Assembly (NCBI RefSeq): GCF_003173775.1
Contig: NZ_CP029552.1
Span: 645,001 to 709,000 of the forward strand
Origin: Methylobacterium sp. 17Sr1-1
Lineage (GTDB): Bacteria > Pseudomonadota > Alphaproteobacteria > Rhizobiales > Beijerinckiaceae
Direction: 5' to 3'
Length of the DNA stretch: 64,000 nucleotides
Under the pieces are notes generated by a model that saw only the letters and a list, made by a program, of their open reading frames with translations, had not been told where the DNA came from and searched no databases. This document shows positions 41,304 through 51,059 of the stretch, in pieces. Each line of letters begins with the position of its first letter. Positions within the stretch are counted from its first letter, which is position 1. Both the position numbers and the translations under genes were made by a program.

Positions 41304-42464
41304 GTGCCGGATGTCCCCGCGCCAGTGCCGGCCGCCGAGGCGCCGGGGGAGGCCGGGATGCCGCGTGCCGCGCTCCTGGAGGTTCTCGCGGCCGCTCCCC
41401 TGCCGTCCCTGCTGGTCGCGTCCGGCCCCGCGGGCGAGGTGCGTTTCGCCAACCCGGCCGCCCACGCGCTGCTCGCGGCAACGCCCGCCGACGTCGCGTC
41501 CCTGACCGTCGCGGCTCTCGGTGCCGAGCCCGAGGCCGAGGCGCGTTTACGGGCGTTCCTCGCCTCCGGCGGCCCGGGCAGCGCCGAGGTGCTGCTGCGC
41601 CGGCGCGACGGGGCGACGCTCTGGGGGCTCGTCCACCTCTCGCCGCTGCCGGGGCCGGACCCGCTGCAACTGGTCCAGATCGTCGAGACCTCGCGCCGCC
41701 GCGACCTCGAAGCGGCGCTCGGTCTCGCGCAGAGGCGCGAGGCGCTCGGCCAGCTCACCAACGGCGTCGCGCACGAGTTCAACAACCTCCTGCAGATCCT
41801 GGTCGGCTACGTCGACGGCCTGCGCCGGCGCCTCGGCGAGCATCCGGACGCCTTCGTGCAGCGGGCGCTCAGCCGCTCGACCGACGCCGCCGAGCGCGCC
41901 TCTACGCTCACCCGCCACCTCCTGGCCTTCTCGCGCCGGCACCGGCCGGAGCCCCGGCCGGTCGACCTCAACGGGTTGCTGCGCGAGCACCGGGAGCGGG
42001 CCGCGAGCCTGCTGGGGGAGGGGGTCGGCCTCGAGCTCGACCTCGCCGCGGACCTATGGATCGCCTGCATCGATCCCGTCCAGACCGAGCTGATCCTGCA
42101 GATCCTGCTGGGCAACGCCGCCGAGGCGATGCCGGCAGGCGGGCGCGTCACGGTTCAGACCCGCAACCACGGTGGCGAGGGCGTGGCCGCCGACGGCGCC
42201 GCCGGGCGCCACGTCGCGCTGACCGTGGCGGATACCGGCGCCGGCATGCCGCCGGAGGTACTGGCCCGGGCGCTGGAGCCGTTCTTCACCACCCGCGAGC
42301 CCGGCCGCGGCACCGGCCTCGCCATCCTCAACGCTCTGGTCAAGCGCCAGAACGGCGCCGTCGCCCTGCGCAGCAGCCCGGGCGAGGGGACGGTGGTGCG
42401 CCTCACCTTCCCGGCCGCCGAGATCCCGCGGCCGCGGTCGCAACGAAGTGCCACCGGTCGCTAA
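41304..42464 (+). CDS. PAS-domain sensor histidine kinase
   Basis: 386 aa, no membrane segments. A PAS domain covers about residues 20-135 (LPSLLVASGPAGEVRFANPA, LLRRRDGATLWGLVHLSPLPG). The dimerisation/phosphoacceptor helix is LTNGVAHEFNNLLQILVGYV (His near 155), and HATPase_c is at about 235-375 (NAAEAMPAGGRV, DTGAGMP, GRGTGLAILNALVKR). GGAGG at 41292-41296 sets the GTG at 41304; an upstream GTG lies inside the palindromic repeat and lacks a site. No response regulator is adjacent, so it is an orphan kinase. Confidence 0.88.
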   Translation: MPDVPAPVPAAEAPGEAGMPRAALLEVLAAAPLPSLLVASGPAGEVRFANPAAHALLAATPADVASLTVAALGAEPEAEARLRAFLASGGPGSAEVLLRRRDGATLWGLVHLSPLPGPDPLQLVQIVETSRRRDLEAALGLAQRREALGQLTNGVAHEFNNLLQILVGYVDGLRRRLGEHPDAFVQRALSRSTDAAERASTLTRHLLAFSRRHRPEPRPVDLNGLLREHRERAASLLGEGVGLELDLAADLWIACIDPVQTELILQILLGNAAEAMPAGGRVTVQTRNHGGEGVAADGAAGRHVALTVADTGAGMPPEVLARALEPFFTTREPGRGTGLAILNALVKRQNGAVALRSSPGEGTVVRLTFPAAEIPRPRSQRSATGR

Positions 42465-42652
42465 TCCCTGTCATCGCAAAAATTTATCGCTTGGCAGATC
42501 TGACACGGATCGGCGACTCTTCATCGGGTGTAGTTGCGAACAGGGCGGCATTCCGCACGATGCCTCCCTTCTACTGCGCCACCCGCGCCCCCATATGCAT
42601 GGCAGGGGGCGGGACGCCCCTCACTGGTGATGGCACGAGGCGATACGAACCG

Positions 42653-43624
42653 ATGATGAGCACCTTCTCCCGCGGCCGCCGGACGGCGGTGGCCTTCGGC
42701 CTGGCGGCCCTGATGGCCGTGGCGGCGACGGCCGGCGAGGCGCGTCCCGGCAGCGGCTCCTCGATGGGCTCGCGCGGCTCCAAGACCTACTCGGCCCCGC
42801 CCTCCACCGCGACCGCCCCCGGCGCCCCGGCGCCGATGCAGCGCTCGATGACGCAGCCCGGCTCGCAGATGGGCGCCCCGGCCGCTCCCCAGCGGCGCTT
42901 CGGCGGCGGGTTCTTCGCCGGCCTGCTCGGCGCGGGCCTGCTCGGCGCGCTGATCGGCGGCGGGTTCTTCGGCGGCCTCGGCGGCATCGCCTCGTTCCTC
43001 GGCCTGCTGCTCCAGGTCGGCCTCCTGATCGGCGTGGTGATGCTGGTCCTGCGCTTCTTCCGCCGCCGCCAGGCCGAGCCGGCCATGGCGGGCGCCTACA
43101 ACCGCAGCGGCCCGGCGGCTGGCCCCGGTCCCGGCGGTCCGCTCGGCGGCAAGGGCCTGGGCGGCTTGGGTTCCGGTCTCGGCGGCGGTGCCGCCGCTGC
43201 GCAGGCTCGCCCGGCCCAGCGCGACGAGGTCGGCATCGGCCCGCAGGATTTCGAGGCCTTCGAGCGCACGCTCGGCCAGGTCCAGCTCGCCTACGGCGCC
43301 GAGGACGCCGCCACCCTGCGCCGCCTGACGACGCCGGAGATGTTCGGCTACTTCGGCGAGGAGATCCGGGCCAACGCCGCCCGCGGCGTGGTCAACAAGA
43401 TCGCCGACGTGAAGCTGCAGCAGGGCGACCTCGCCGAGGCTTGGCGCGAGGGCCCGGTCGACTACGCCACCGTGGCGATGCGCTACACCCTGCGCGACGC
43501 GCTGATCGACCGCGCCAGCGGCCGGGTCGTCGAGACCAACCCGCCCGAGGCGACGGAGGTCTGGACCTTCATGCGCGAGCGCGGCGGCCAGTGGGTGGTC
43601 TCGGCCATCCAGCAGACCCGGTAA
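42653..43624 (+). CDS. Tim44-domain membrane protein
   Basis: 323 aa: signal/membrane segment (about 10-30), Ser/Pro/Ala-rich linker, two Gly-rich hydrophobic segments (about 85-140: FFAGLLGAGLLGALIGGGFF and LLLQVGLLIGVVMLVLRFF), another Gly-rich linker and a Tim44-like domain (about 195-320: DFEAFERTLGQVQLAYGAED, LRRLTTPEMFGYF, EVWTFMRERGGQWVVSAIQQ). Such bacterial proteins are inner-membrane anchored and of unknown role. Two adjacent ATGs at 42653 and 42656 compete. A strong hairpin follows the stop. Confidence 0.87.
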   Translation: MMSTFSRGRRTAVAFGLAALMAVAATAGEARPGSGSSMGSRGSKTYSAPPSTATAPGAPAPMQRSMTQPGSQMGAPAAPQRRFGGGFFAGLLGAGLLGALIGGGFFGGLGGIASFLGLLLQVGLLIGVVMLVLRFFRRRQAEPAMAGAYNRSGPAAGPGPGGPLGGKGLGGLGSGLGGGAAAAQARPAQRDEVGIGPQDFEAFERTLGQVQLAYGAEDAATLRRLTTPEMFGYFGEEIRANAARGVVNKIADVKLQQGDLAEAWREGPVDYATVAMRYTLRDALIDRASGRVVETNPPEATEVWTFMRERGGQWVVSAIQQTR

Positions 43625-43626
43625 CG

Positions 43627-43661
43627 GAGGGTCGCGGGGAGCGACGCTCCCCGCGACCCTC
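43627..43661 (+). terminator. hairpin after the Tim44-domain gene
   Basis: A perfect 17-bp stem, GAGGGTCGCGGGGAGCG and its reverse complement around a single A, begins 2 bp after the stop codon. No T-run directly follows the stem, although a TTTTG-rich tract lies 30 bp on. It may act as a terminator or an mRNA-stabilising end. Confidence 0.65.
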
Positions 43662-43788
43662 GGCGAAGCCCTCGCTCCCTGGCGGATCGGGGGCTTTTGT
43701 TTTTCTCGGTCAGGCGTTGTCAGGAAGGTTTCGCCGGCGGGACCCGTCGAGATAGCGGGAAGGCGCAAAACTCCTCTCTCACTTGCGA

Positions 43789-43907
43789 CCTCATCCTGAG
43801 GTGTGACCGTAGGGAGCCTCGAAGGAGGGCTGTAGAAGTCTCCGCGATCCTTGAAGCCCTCCTTCGAGGCTCCGCGATCGTCGATCGCTCCGCACCTCGG
43901 GATGAGG
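43789..43907. repeat. intergenic palindromic repeat (family A, full copy)
   Basis: CCTCATCCTGAGGTGTG at the left and GCACCTCGGGATGAGG at the right, with inner arms TCGAAGGAGGGCTGTAG and GCCCTCCTTCGAGG. It lies between the convergent Tim44 and rsmA genes, in a 325-bp gap that holds nothing else but the hairpin at 43627. Confidence 0.75.
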
Positions 43908-43949
43908 TCGCGAGCGCGAGGAGCTTAACAAAAACCGCCGACCGGGCTC

Positions 43950-44786
43950 TTACAGTACCCGCGCCATCGCCACGAACCCCTCGACCGGCACCTCCTCGGC
44001 CCGCGCCGTCTCCGGGATGCCGGCGGCCGCGAGCAGGCGGGCGGGGTCCGGGGTCGCGGCCTTGAGGCTCTGGCGCAGCATCTTGCGGCGCTGGCCGAAG
44101 GCGGCGCCGGTCACGGCTTCGAGCGCCCGGACCCGGCAGGGCAGGGGCTCCGCTCGCGGCACCAGCCGCACCACGCTCGACGTCACCTTCGGCGGCGGCA
44201 CGAAGGCCGAGGGTGGCACGTCGAACAGGATGGTGGCCTGGCTGCGCCAGCCGCACAGCACGCCGAGCCGGCCGTAATTCGCCCGGTCGCCCTCGTCGGC
44301 GACGATGCGCTCGGCCACCTCGCGCTGGAACATCAGGGTCAGGGACTCCCACCAGGGCGGCCAGGCCTCCGAGGTGAGCCAGCCGGTGAGGAGCGGCGTG
44401 CCGACATTGTAGGGGAGGTTGGCGACGATGCGGGCCGGGCCGTCGCCGATCAGCGGTCTGGGATCGAATGCGAGCGCGTCGGCCTCCACCACCTCCAGGC
44501 GGCCGGGATAGTGCGCGGCGATCTCGGCGAGCGCCGGCAGGGCGCGGGGATCGCGCTCGATCGCGATGACGCGGGCCGCGCCGTGCATCAGGAGCGCTCG
44601 GGTCAGGCCGCCGGGGCCGGGGCCGACCTCGACCACCGTCACGCCCTCGAGCGGACCCGAGGACCGGGCGATCCGGCCGGTGAGGTTGAGGTCGAACAGG
44701 AAGTTCTGGCCGAGGGAGCGGCGGGGCAGCAGGTCGTGCGCCTGCACCACCTCCCGCAGCGGCGGCAGACCGTCCGGGGAACTCAC
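43950..44786 (-). CDS. rsmA: 16S rRNA dimethyladenosine transferase
   Basis: Dimethylates the two adjacent adenosines near the 3' end of 16S rRNA (KsgA). 278 aa: [15 protein letters not shown] near residue 21, [16 protein letters not shown] (SAM site, about 50-65), catalytic [11 protein letters not shown] (about 120) and [12 protein letters not shown] near 240. The GTG start overlaps the pdxA stop as GTGA, so it is the last gene of the lpt-pdxA-rsmA run. Confidence 0.96.
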   Translation of the reverse strand: MSSPDGLPPLREVVQAHDLLPRRSLGQNFLFDLNLTGRIARSSGPLEGVTVVEVGPGPGGLTRALLMHGAARVIAIERDPRALPALAEIAAHYPGRLEVVEADALAFDPRPLIGDGPARIVANLPYNVGTPLLTGWLTSEAWPPWWESLTLMFQREVAERIVADEGDRANYGRLGVLCGWRSQATILFDVPPSAFVPPPKVTSSVVRLVPRAEPLPCRVRALEAVTGAAFGQRRKMLRQSLKAATPDPARLLAAAGIPETARAEEVPVEGFVAMARVL

Positions 44787-45805
44787 GCCGTACCTCCGTC
44801 CCGGGGTCGGGTCAGCCGCCCGGCGAGCTTCAGGGCCGCGATCAGGCTGTCGGGCTTCGCCAGCCCCTTGCCGGCGATGTCGAAGGCGGTGCCGTGATCG
44901 GGCGACGTGCGCAGGAAGGGCAGCCCGAGAGTCACGTTCACCCCCTCGTCGAAGGCGAGCGTCTTGATCGGAATCAGTGCCTGGTCGTGGGTCGGGGCGA
45001 GCGCGACGTCGTAGGTGGCACGCGCCCGGGCGTGGAACAGGGTGTCGGCGGGGTGCGGTCCGGTGATGGCGATGCCCTCCGCCCGCAGGCGTTCGATCGC
45101 CGGCGCCAGCACGTCGCGGTCCTCCGTGCCCATCGTGCCGGCCTCGCCCGCATGCGGGTTGAGCCCGGCGAGAACGAGGCGCGGCGAGGCGAGGCCGAAG
45201 CGGGTCCGCATGTCGTGCGCGACGATGCGGGCGGTCTCGACCACGAGGTCGGCCGTCAGCAACTCGGGCACCCGGCGCAGGGCCACGTGGATCGTCACCG
45301 GCACGACCGCCAGCGCCTCCGACCACAGCAGCATCACGGGCGTCGGCGGGACCTCGCCCGGCGCGGCGGCGAGCGCCGCCAGGTACTCGGTGTGGCCGGG
45401 ATGGCGAAAACCCGCCTCGTAGAGCACGTGCTTGGCGATCGGGTTGGTGACGAGGGCCGGCGCCCGGCCGACCCGCACCAGCCGCACCGCCTCCTCGATC
45501 GACGCCAGCGTCCCGGCGGCGCTCGCGGGATCGGGCCGGCCGGGCTCGGCCGCGACGGTGATCCCGTCCGGCAAGCGCATCACCGGGAGGGCACGGGCGA
45601 AGGCGTCGGCGGCCGTCTCGGGGTCTGCGTCGGCGAGGGGGATTTCGAGGCCGAGCCGGGTGGCGATCCTTTCGAGGAAATCCGGATCGCCGATAACGAA
45701 GAACGGCGCCAGGCCGTGCTCCTCCCGGGCGAGCCAGGCCCGCAGGGTGATCTCCGGGCCGATCCCGGCCGGATCGCCCTGTGTCAGCGCGAGGGCTGTG
45801 GTCAT
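44783..45805 (-). CDS. pdxA: 4-hydroxythreonine-4-phosphate dehydrogenase
   Basis: NAD-dependent oxidation of 4-phosphohydroxy-threonine in pyridoxal phosphate synthesis. 340 aa beginning [22 protein letters not shown]. Metal-binding histidines occur in [12 protein letters not shown] (about 163) and [16 protein letters not shown] (about 210) and in [14 protein letters not shown]. The ATG at 45805 aligns with the family start. It follows lptD after 93 bp; in many proteobacteria surA sits at this point. Confidence 0.95.
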   Translation of the reverse strand: MTTALALTQGDPAGIGPEITLRAWLAREEHGLAPFFVIGDPDFLERIATRLGLEIPLADADPETAADAFARALPVMRLPDGITVAAEPGRPDPASAAGTLASIEEAVRLVRVGRAPALVTNPIAKHVLYEAGFRHPGHTEYLAALAAAPGEVPPTPVMLLWSEALAVVPVTIHVALRRVPELLTADLVVETARIVAHDMRTRFGLASPRLVLAGLNPHAGEAGTMGTEDRDVLAPAIERLRAEGIAITGPHPADTLFHARARATYDVALAPTHDQALIPIKTLAFDEGVNVTLGLPFLRTSPDHGTAFDIAGKGLAKPDSLIAALKLAGRLTRPRDGGTA

Positions 45806-45898
45806 CGCGGGGATCCTCGTCCGTGGTGGCGCATCCCCGCGCCATGACATCCCGGCTTCCGCCGGGCAAGCCGCCTCAGGGCCGGGTCGCCCGTCCCG

Positions 45899-48568
45899 TC
45901 ACCGGGCCGTGGCGATGCCGTCCGCCGTCGTGGTGGTGCTGAGGTTCTGGCGGAAATTCGCCTCGCCGAGGGTGCGCAGCTCGATCCGCAGCAGGAAGGT
46001 GCGGTTGCGCTCGCGCAGGCCCGACGCCGTCTCGATCGGCGAGGACAGGTAGTTGAGCGAGATGGTGGTGCACTCGTCGCGGTAGCCGAAGCCGAGGCCC
46101 GACGAGGAGACGTAGAACTTGTCCGCCCGCTCGTAGGTCGGCGCCGTGCCGACCGGGTTGAGGAAGTAGGCCTGGGCCGCCGTGGCGTAGAACTCGCGCA
46201 CCTGGAGGTAGTGCGAGAGGTCGAACAGCACCGAGCCGGTCACGAACCAGTTCGGCGTGATGTTGTAGAGCGCCGAGGCCTGCAGGCCCTCGCGGCGGCG
46301 GTCGTAGCCGAGCTCGGGCTGCGCCTCGTAGCGGGCGTAGAGCAGCGAGGTCTCGAGCGGCAGGAACGGCGCGAACTTCGCCGTCACGCCAGCCTCGAAG
46401 CGCTTGAGCGCGAAGGTCGAGTTGTCGAACCGGGCCCGGGTGATGAAGCTGATGTTCTGGTTCGGCGAGACCTGGAGGCGCGAGACGAAGTCCGACTGGG
46501 CGGTCTCGAGGCCGGAATCGCGGCCGACATTGGCGATGTCGCCGCGGCGGAACGAGTTGACGCCGGCGAGCGCGAGGGACTCGCCGAACATCGCGTTCAT
46601 GTAGAAGCCGTTGCGGCCGGTGATCGCGTACTCGGCGCCGATATTGGCGCGCACGCCGCCTTCGACCCGGTCGTAGCCGGAGAACTTGTCCCACTCGAAC
46701 AGCGAGGTGTCGTCGAAGACGAGGCTCTGGGCGTCCTCGTTCGGCAGACGGCCGATATGGGTCTCGCTCGGCCGCGCGATCACCTGGACGATCGGCGACA
46801 CGGTGTGGACCCCGAGCGGGCCCATATCGGCGACGAAGGGGTAGCGGTATTCGAGGCCGACCGCCGGCATCACCCGGCCGGAAAAGTTCGATTCCGGCGA
46901 GAACAGGTTCGAGACCTCGGGGTTCTGGTAGCCGGTCGTGTTCGGGTTCACGAAGAACGCGTCGCCGCGCAGGTAGGCGAAGGGCTGCCAGCGCTGGCCG
47001 AACTCGTCGGTGAAGGTGCGCCGCCACGACACCTGGGCGGTCGCCCGCGTGGTGTCGCCGGCGAGCCCGCTCACCAGGCACTGCCCGCGCTCGAACACCG
47101 AGCAGGTGCTGTAGAGCGGGAACGAGATCCCGTTGACGCTCGGGCTGAGCAGGTAGGTCCCGGTGCGCGGGATCTGGGTGTACTGCGTCGCCTCGCGGGT
47201 CAGGTGGGTGAAGTTGCCCTGGAACCGCACCTCGCCGCCGATCGGGTCGGGCCCGTCGCGGCGCTTGTCGTAGTCGATTACCGGGGCGACGATCGGCTGC
47301 TGCTTCTGCCAGTCGTAGGTCGACAGGCCCTTGAAGTAGTAGCCCCGCGCCTCGAACCACGAGCGGTCGCCCTGGCCGATCAGGAAGGCGGTCGAGACCG
47401 CCTCGCGGAAGTAGTCCGTGCTGATCGTCTGGTTGCGGATGCGGTAATTGTCGAGGAACCACTTGTCGGTGACGCCGACGATGTCCCAGCCGGCGCGCCA
47501 GTTCTGGCCGAGATAGAACTGGCCGGCCGATTCGATCGAGCCACGGAAGTCGCGGTCGCCGGAGCCGAGGGGCCCGGGCAGGAACGCGCTCGGCGTCGAC
47601 TGGAAGATGCCGCTGACCCGGACGTTGTAGAAGCCGTTGGCGAGCCGCTGGCGCCACTCGGCCTGGCCGAGCACGCCCTGCTTCGACAGGAAGGTCGGCT
47701 CGACGGTGAGGTCGTAATCGGGCGCGATGTTCCAGAAGAACGGCGTACCGATGCCGTAGCCGAGCACGTTCGACGAGACGAAGTGCGGCGCCAGGAAGCC
47801 GGTGTCGCGCCGCACCGTCGGGTCGGGCGAGTAGAAATAGGGCAGGTAGGCGATCGGGATGCCGGCCACTTCGAGGTACGAATCCTCGTAGTAGATCCGG
47901 CGCTCCTCGTTGTTGTGGATGATCCGCGCCGCCTTGACCTGCCACAGCGGCGGCCTCTCGGGATGGTCCTTGCACGGCTCGCAAGCCGTGTAGGTGCCGT
48001 ACTCGAAGGTCGTGGTCTCGCCCGCGATGCGTTCCGCCCGCGGGGCGGAGAACCGCACCCGGGCCGGGCGGCCGCGCTGCTCGATGGTCTGCTGGATGCG
48101 CAGCGAGTCGATGAAGCCGGATTTGAAGTCGTCCGTCAGCTCCATCCGGTCGCCGGTCACCACCGCACCCGTCTCGTCGGTGAGGCGGACATTGCCCTCC
48201 GCGAAGACCCGGCCGGTGTTGCGGTCGTAGCGCACGCGGTCGGCCAGCAGGGTGCGCGGGCCGTAATGCAGCTCGGCATTGCCGACCGCCGAGACCGTGT
48301 TCTTGTCGTTGTCGTAGACGAGCTCCTTGGCCTCGACGAGCAGGCGCTCGTCGCCGTTCCCGGGCTTGCCCTGGTTCTTGGCAGACCGCGCCGCCAGGCG
48401 GTCGTTGAGCGTGCCCTGCGCGCGCGCAAGGTCGCTCGCGCCCACCGTCACGGCGGCCGCCAGCAGAACCGTCAGGGATCCCGTGACCGCGGCACCCGCG
48501 GCCTTACGCACGACTCGACCCATCCCTGCACCCGCTATGCCCGCGCCGCGTCTCCGGAGGATGGGCAT
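45899..48568 (-). CDS. lptD: LPS-assembly protein LptD
   Basis: Outer-membrane beta-barrel that inserts lipopolysaccharide into the outer leaflet. 889 aa: an N-terminal signal (about 20-51, ending SDLARAQ), a periplasmic OstA/LptA-like jellyroll (about 75-190: LLVEAKELVYDNDKNTVSAV, YDRNTGRVFAEGNVRLTDE) and a long C-terminal barrel. Cysteine pairs occur at TACEPCKDH and in CSVFERGQC. GGAGG 7 bp upstream fixes the ATG, which overlaps the lptG stop by one base. Transcribed with lptF and lptG. Confidence 0.95.
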   Translation of the reverse strand: MPILRRRGAGIAGAGMGRVVRKAAGAAVTGSLTVLLAAAVTVGASDLARAQGTLNDRLAARSAKNQGKPGNGDERLLVEAKELVYDNDKNTVSAVGNAELHYGPRTLLADRVRYDRNTGRVFAEGNVRLTDETGAVVTGDRMELTDDFKSGFIDSLRIQQTIEQRGRPARVRFSAPRAERIAGETTTFEYGTYTACEPCKDHPERPPLWQVKAARIIHNNEERRIYYEDSYLEVAGIPIAYLPYFYSPDPTVRRDTGFLAPHFVSSNVLGYGIGTPFFWNIAPDYDLTVEPTFLSKQGVLGQAEWRQRLANGFYNVRVSGIFQSTPSAFLPGPLGSGDRDFRGSIESAGQFYLGQNWRAGWDIVGVTDKWFLDNYRIRNQTISTDYFREAVSTAFLIGQGDRSWFEARGYYFKGLSTYDWQKQQPIVAPVIDYDKRRDGPDPIGGEVRFQGNFTHLTREATQYTQIPRTGTYLLSPSVNGISFPLYSTCSVFERGQCLVSGLAGDTTRATAQVSWRRTFTDEFGQRWQPFAYLRGDAFFVNPNTTGYQNPEVSNLFSPESNFSGRVMPAVGLEYRYPFVADMGPLGVHTVSPIVQVIARPSETHIGRLPNEDAQSLVFDDTSLFEWDKFSGYDRVEGGVRANIGAEYAITGRNGFYMNAMFGESLALAGVNSFRRGDIANVGRDSGLETAQSDFVSRLQVSPNQNISFITRARFDNSTFALKRFEAGVTAKFAPFLPLETSLLYARYEAQPELGYDRRREGLQASALYNITPNWFVTGSVLFDLSHYLQVREFYATAAQAYFLNPVGTAPTYERADKFYVSSSGLGFGYRDECTTISLNYLSSPIETASGLRERNRTFLLRIELRTLGEANFRQNLSTTTTADGIATAR

Positions 48569-49656
48569 CAGCCGTCCTCCAGATGCAGAAGCGCGAGCGT
48601 TCCGAGAAGACTCCCTACCACGGCCGGGAACCACGCCGCCACCGGCGCCGCGACCAATCCAGAGGCTCCTAGGCCCTCCATCACCTGGCGTGCCACGTAG
48701 AGCACGAAGCCCGCCGCGACGCCGCCGAGCACCATCTTGCCGATGCCACCGAAACGGAAAAACCTTAATGAAACCGATGCCGCCACCAGCACCATCGCCA
48801 GGAACAGCACCGGCCGGGCCATCAGCACGTCGTACTGCAGGCGGTAACGCGTGGCGTCGAGTCCCGCCCGCTCGGTCCGGGCGATCGTCTGGCGGAGTTG
48901 CCAGAAAGGCACGGATTCCGGCGGGGTGAAGCGCTGACGCACCTGCGATTGATCGAGCGTCGAGGCGATCAGGTAGGTGTCGTAGCTCTGCGGCTCCTGG
49001 TCCATTCCCTGCACCCGCACGTCCTGGAGCTCCCAGTAGCCGTCGTGCAGGGTGGCCCGGGCCGCCTGCATCTGCTGGGTGAAGGCGCCGGCCTCGTCGA
49101 AGGTGAAGACCGCGACGCCGGCGAGCGTGGTGGTGCCCTCGATCGCGGTCTCGGCCCGGATGATCGCCTGCCCGTCGATGCTGCGCTGGCGGATCCACAG
49201 GTCCTTGCCGGAGGCGGCTTTGCCCGAGCGGGCGAAGATCTTCGCCTCGATCTGCGTCGAGCGCTGCTTCAGCTCGGCCGAGACCGGGTTGTAGACCCCG
49301 ACCGTGAAGGCGCCGATGCCGAGCGCCACGAGGACCCCGGGCTGCAGGAACTGCCAGGCCGAGATGCCGGCGGCCCGCGCCACCACCAGTTCGAGCTTGC
49401 GGCTGAGCTGGAGCAGGGCCGCCATGGCGCCGAACAGGATCGCGAAGGGCAGCACCTGCTCGGCCACCGCCGGGGTGCGGTAGAGCGCGAGCCGCGCCAT
49501 CACGGCGGCCGACGCTCCCTCGGCATCGCCGGCGCGCCGCATCAGCTCGACGAAGTCGAGGGTGTAGACGAGGGCGAAGACCGTGAGGAAGACCCCCAGG
49601 ATCATGCGCAGGAAGCGGACCGCCAGGTAGCGGCCGAGGGTCAAGCCGATCAGCAT
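48568..49656 (-). CDS. lptG: LPS export permease LptG
   Basis: Inner-membrane half of the LptB2FG extractor. 362 aa with the YjgP/YjgQ arrangement: three N-terminal helices (LGRYLAVRFLRMILGVFLTV; LPFAILFGAMAALLQLSRK; LVALGIGAFTVGVYNPVSAE), a periplasmic beta-jellyroll (about 125-255) and three C-terminal helices ending FRFGGIGKMVLGGVAAGFVLY. It starts 4 bp after lptF and overlaps lptD. Confidence 0.95.
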   Translation of the reverse strand: MLIGLTLGRYLAVRFLRMILGVFLTVFALVYTLDFVELMRRAGDAEGASAAVMARLALYRTPAVAEQVLPFAILFGAMAALLQLSRKLELVVARAAGISAWQFLQPGVLVALGIGAFTVGVYNPVSAELKQRSTQIEAKIFARSGKAASGKDLWIRQRSIDGQAIIRAETAIEGTTTLAGVAVFTFDEAGAFTQQMQAARATLHDGYWELQDVRVQGMDQEPQSYDTYLIASTLDQSQVRQRFTPPESVPFWQLRQTIARTERAGLDATRYRLQYDVLMARPVLFLAMVLVAASVSLRFFRFGGIGKMVLGGVAAGFVLYVARQVMEGLGASGLVAAPVAAWFPAVVGSLLGTLALLHLEDG

Positions 49657-49660
49657 CCGC

Positions 49661-50827
49661 TCAGCCCGCCCGTGCGCGCAGGACCGGGACCGCCGCCGAG
49701 AACCGGCGCAGCCGCGCGGCCACGCCCGCGTTGAAGGCCCGCACCCGGTTGCCCTGGGTGGCGACGACGAGGGAGAGGGCGATGGCGATGAGCGGCGCGG
49801 CGTAGACCGCGATCACGGCGCCCTGGCTGCGCACCGCCGCGCTCGAAGCGGCGAAGCCCGCGATGCGCAACCCCACCACGGCGGCGATGGCGCCCGCCAC
49901 CGCCAGCCCCCGCCCTTGCCGGGTGGTGCGGGGGTCGCCGAGCGCCGCGAAGGCGATCAGCCCGAGCGCCAGGGGATAGAGCCAGGAGGACAGCCGGTCG
50001 TGCAGCTCGGCCCGGAAGCGGCCCTTCGTCAGCTTGTAGTAGGTCTCGTCCGGGTTCGGGAACATGAGCTGCACGGTCGAGCGCTCGCGCGGCTTGTAGA
50101 TCGTGTCGGCATCGGGCGGCGTGAACGCCGCGAGGTCGACGGCGTAGCGCTGGAAGGTGATGATCGAGGAGTCGCGGCTGTTCGGCTGCTGGCGGTGGAT
50201 GCTGCCCTTCTCGAGCACGAGGTAGGTCTGCCCGTCGAGGTCGACCGCCTGGCCGCGCTCGGCGAGGTAGACCACCGTCTTCCCGGCCTCGCGCCGGTCC
50301 TGCATGAAGATGCCCAAAAGCGCCCCGTTCGGCGCCCGCTCGCGGAAGTGGAAGGTGATGCCGCTGTCGAGCGTGGTGAACTGCCCTTCCTTGACCACGT
50401 TGGCGATGAAGTCGCCGCGCACGCGGGTGAGCACGTCGCGCAGCTCCTGGAAGCTCGACGGCATCACCTGGATGGTCAGGAAGCCGATCGCCGCGCTGAC
50501 GAGGAGGGCCAGCGTCAGGAACGGCCGCATCAGGTGGCGCGGCGACATGCCCGCCGCGCTCATCACGATCAGCTCGGAATCGCCGTTGAGCTTGTTCAGC
50601 GCGTAGACCACCGCGATGAATAGGGCGACCGGCGCGATCACGGTGATCAGGGTCGGCAGCGACAGCCCGGTGATCAGGAAGAAGATCAGCAGGGTCTGGC
50701 CCTTGGCGGTGATCAGGTCGAGCTCGCGCAGGGCCTGCGTCACCCAGATCACGCCGGTGAGGCCGATCAGGCACGACAGGAAGGCCCCGAGGGCGATGCG
50801 GAAGATGTAGCGCTCGATCTGTCTCAT
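49661..50827 (-). CDS. lptF: LPS export permease LptF
   Basis: Partner of LptG. 388 aa starting MRQIERYIFRIALGAFLSCL. The N-terminal coupling segment ALNKLNGDSELIVMSAAGMSP (about 75) and the periplasmic jellyroll (about 130-270) are typical, with three helices at the C-terminus. It is the first gene of the lptF-lptG-lptD run and is divergent from pepA, with 232 bp between them for both promoters. Confidence 0.95.
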   Translation of the reverse strand: MRQIERYIFRIALGAFLSCLIGLTGVIWVTQALRELDLITAKGQTLLIFFLITGLSLPTLITVIAPVALFIAVVYALNKLNGDSELIVMSAAGMSPRHLMRPFLTLALLVSAAIGFLTIQVMPSSFQELRDVLTRVRGDFIANVVKEGQFTTLDSGITFHFRERAPNGALLGIFMQDRREAGKTVVYLAERGQAVDLDGQTYLVLEKGSIHRQQPNSRDSSIITFQRYAVDLAAFTPPDADTIYKPRERSTVQLMFPNPDETYYKLTKGRFRAELHDRLSSWLYPLALGLIAFAALGDPRTTRQGRGLAVAGAIAAVVGLRIAGFAASSAAVRSQGAVIAVYAAPLIAIALSLVVATQGNRVRAFNAGVAARLRRFSAAVPVLRARAG

Positions 50828-51059
50828 CGGCCGGCTGCGGTCGGGCCCCCTCCCGCGTCGATGCTGGTTAGGCGTCCCCCGCCGGCCGCACAAGCATCGG
50901 ATGCCCTCAAGCACGGCAAGTGCGGCCTTTTGCGGGCGGGCGCGCCTGGGCCGCCACACTCGGCCCGCGTTGCGCTCGCCCGTGTCCGGCCGCTACACAG
51001 GACCGACGCGGCGCCCCTCGTGAGACGCGCGATCCAAGGAACGGGACGAAAGCAACGCC

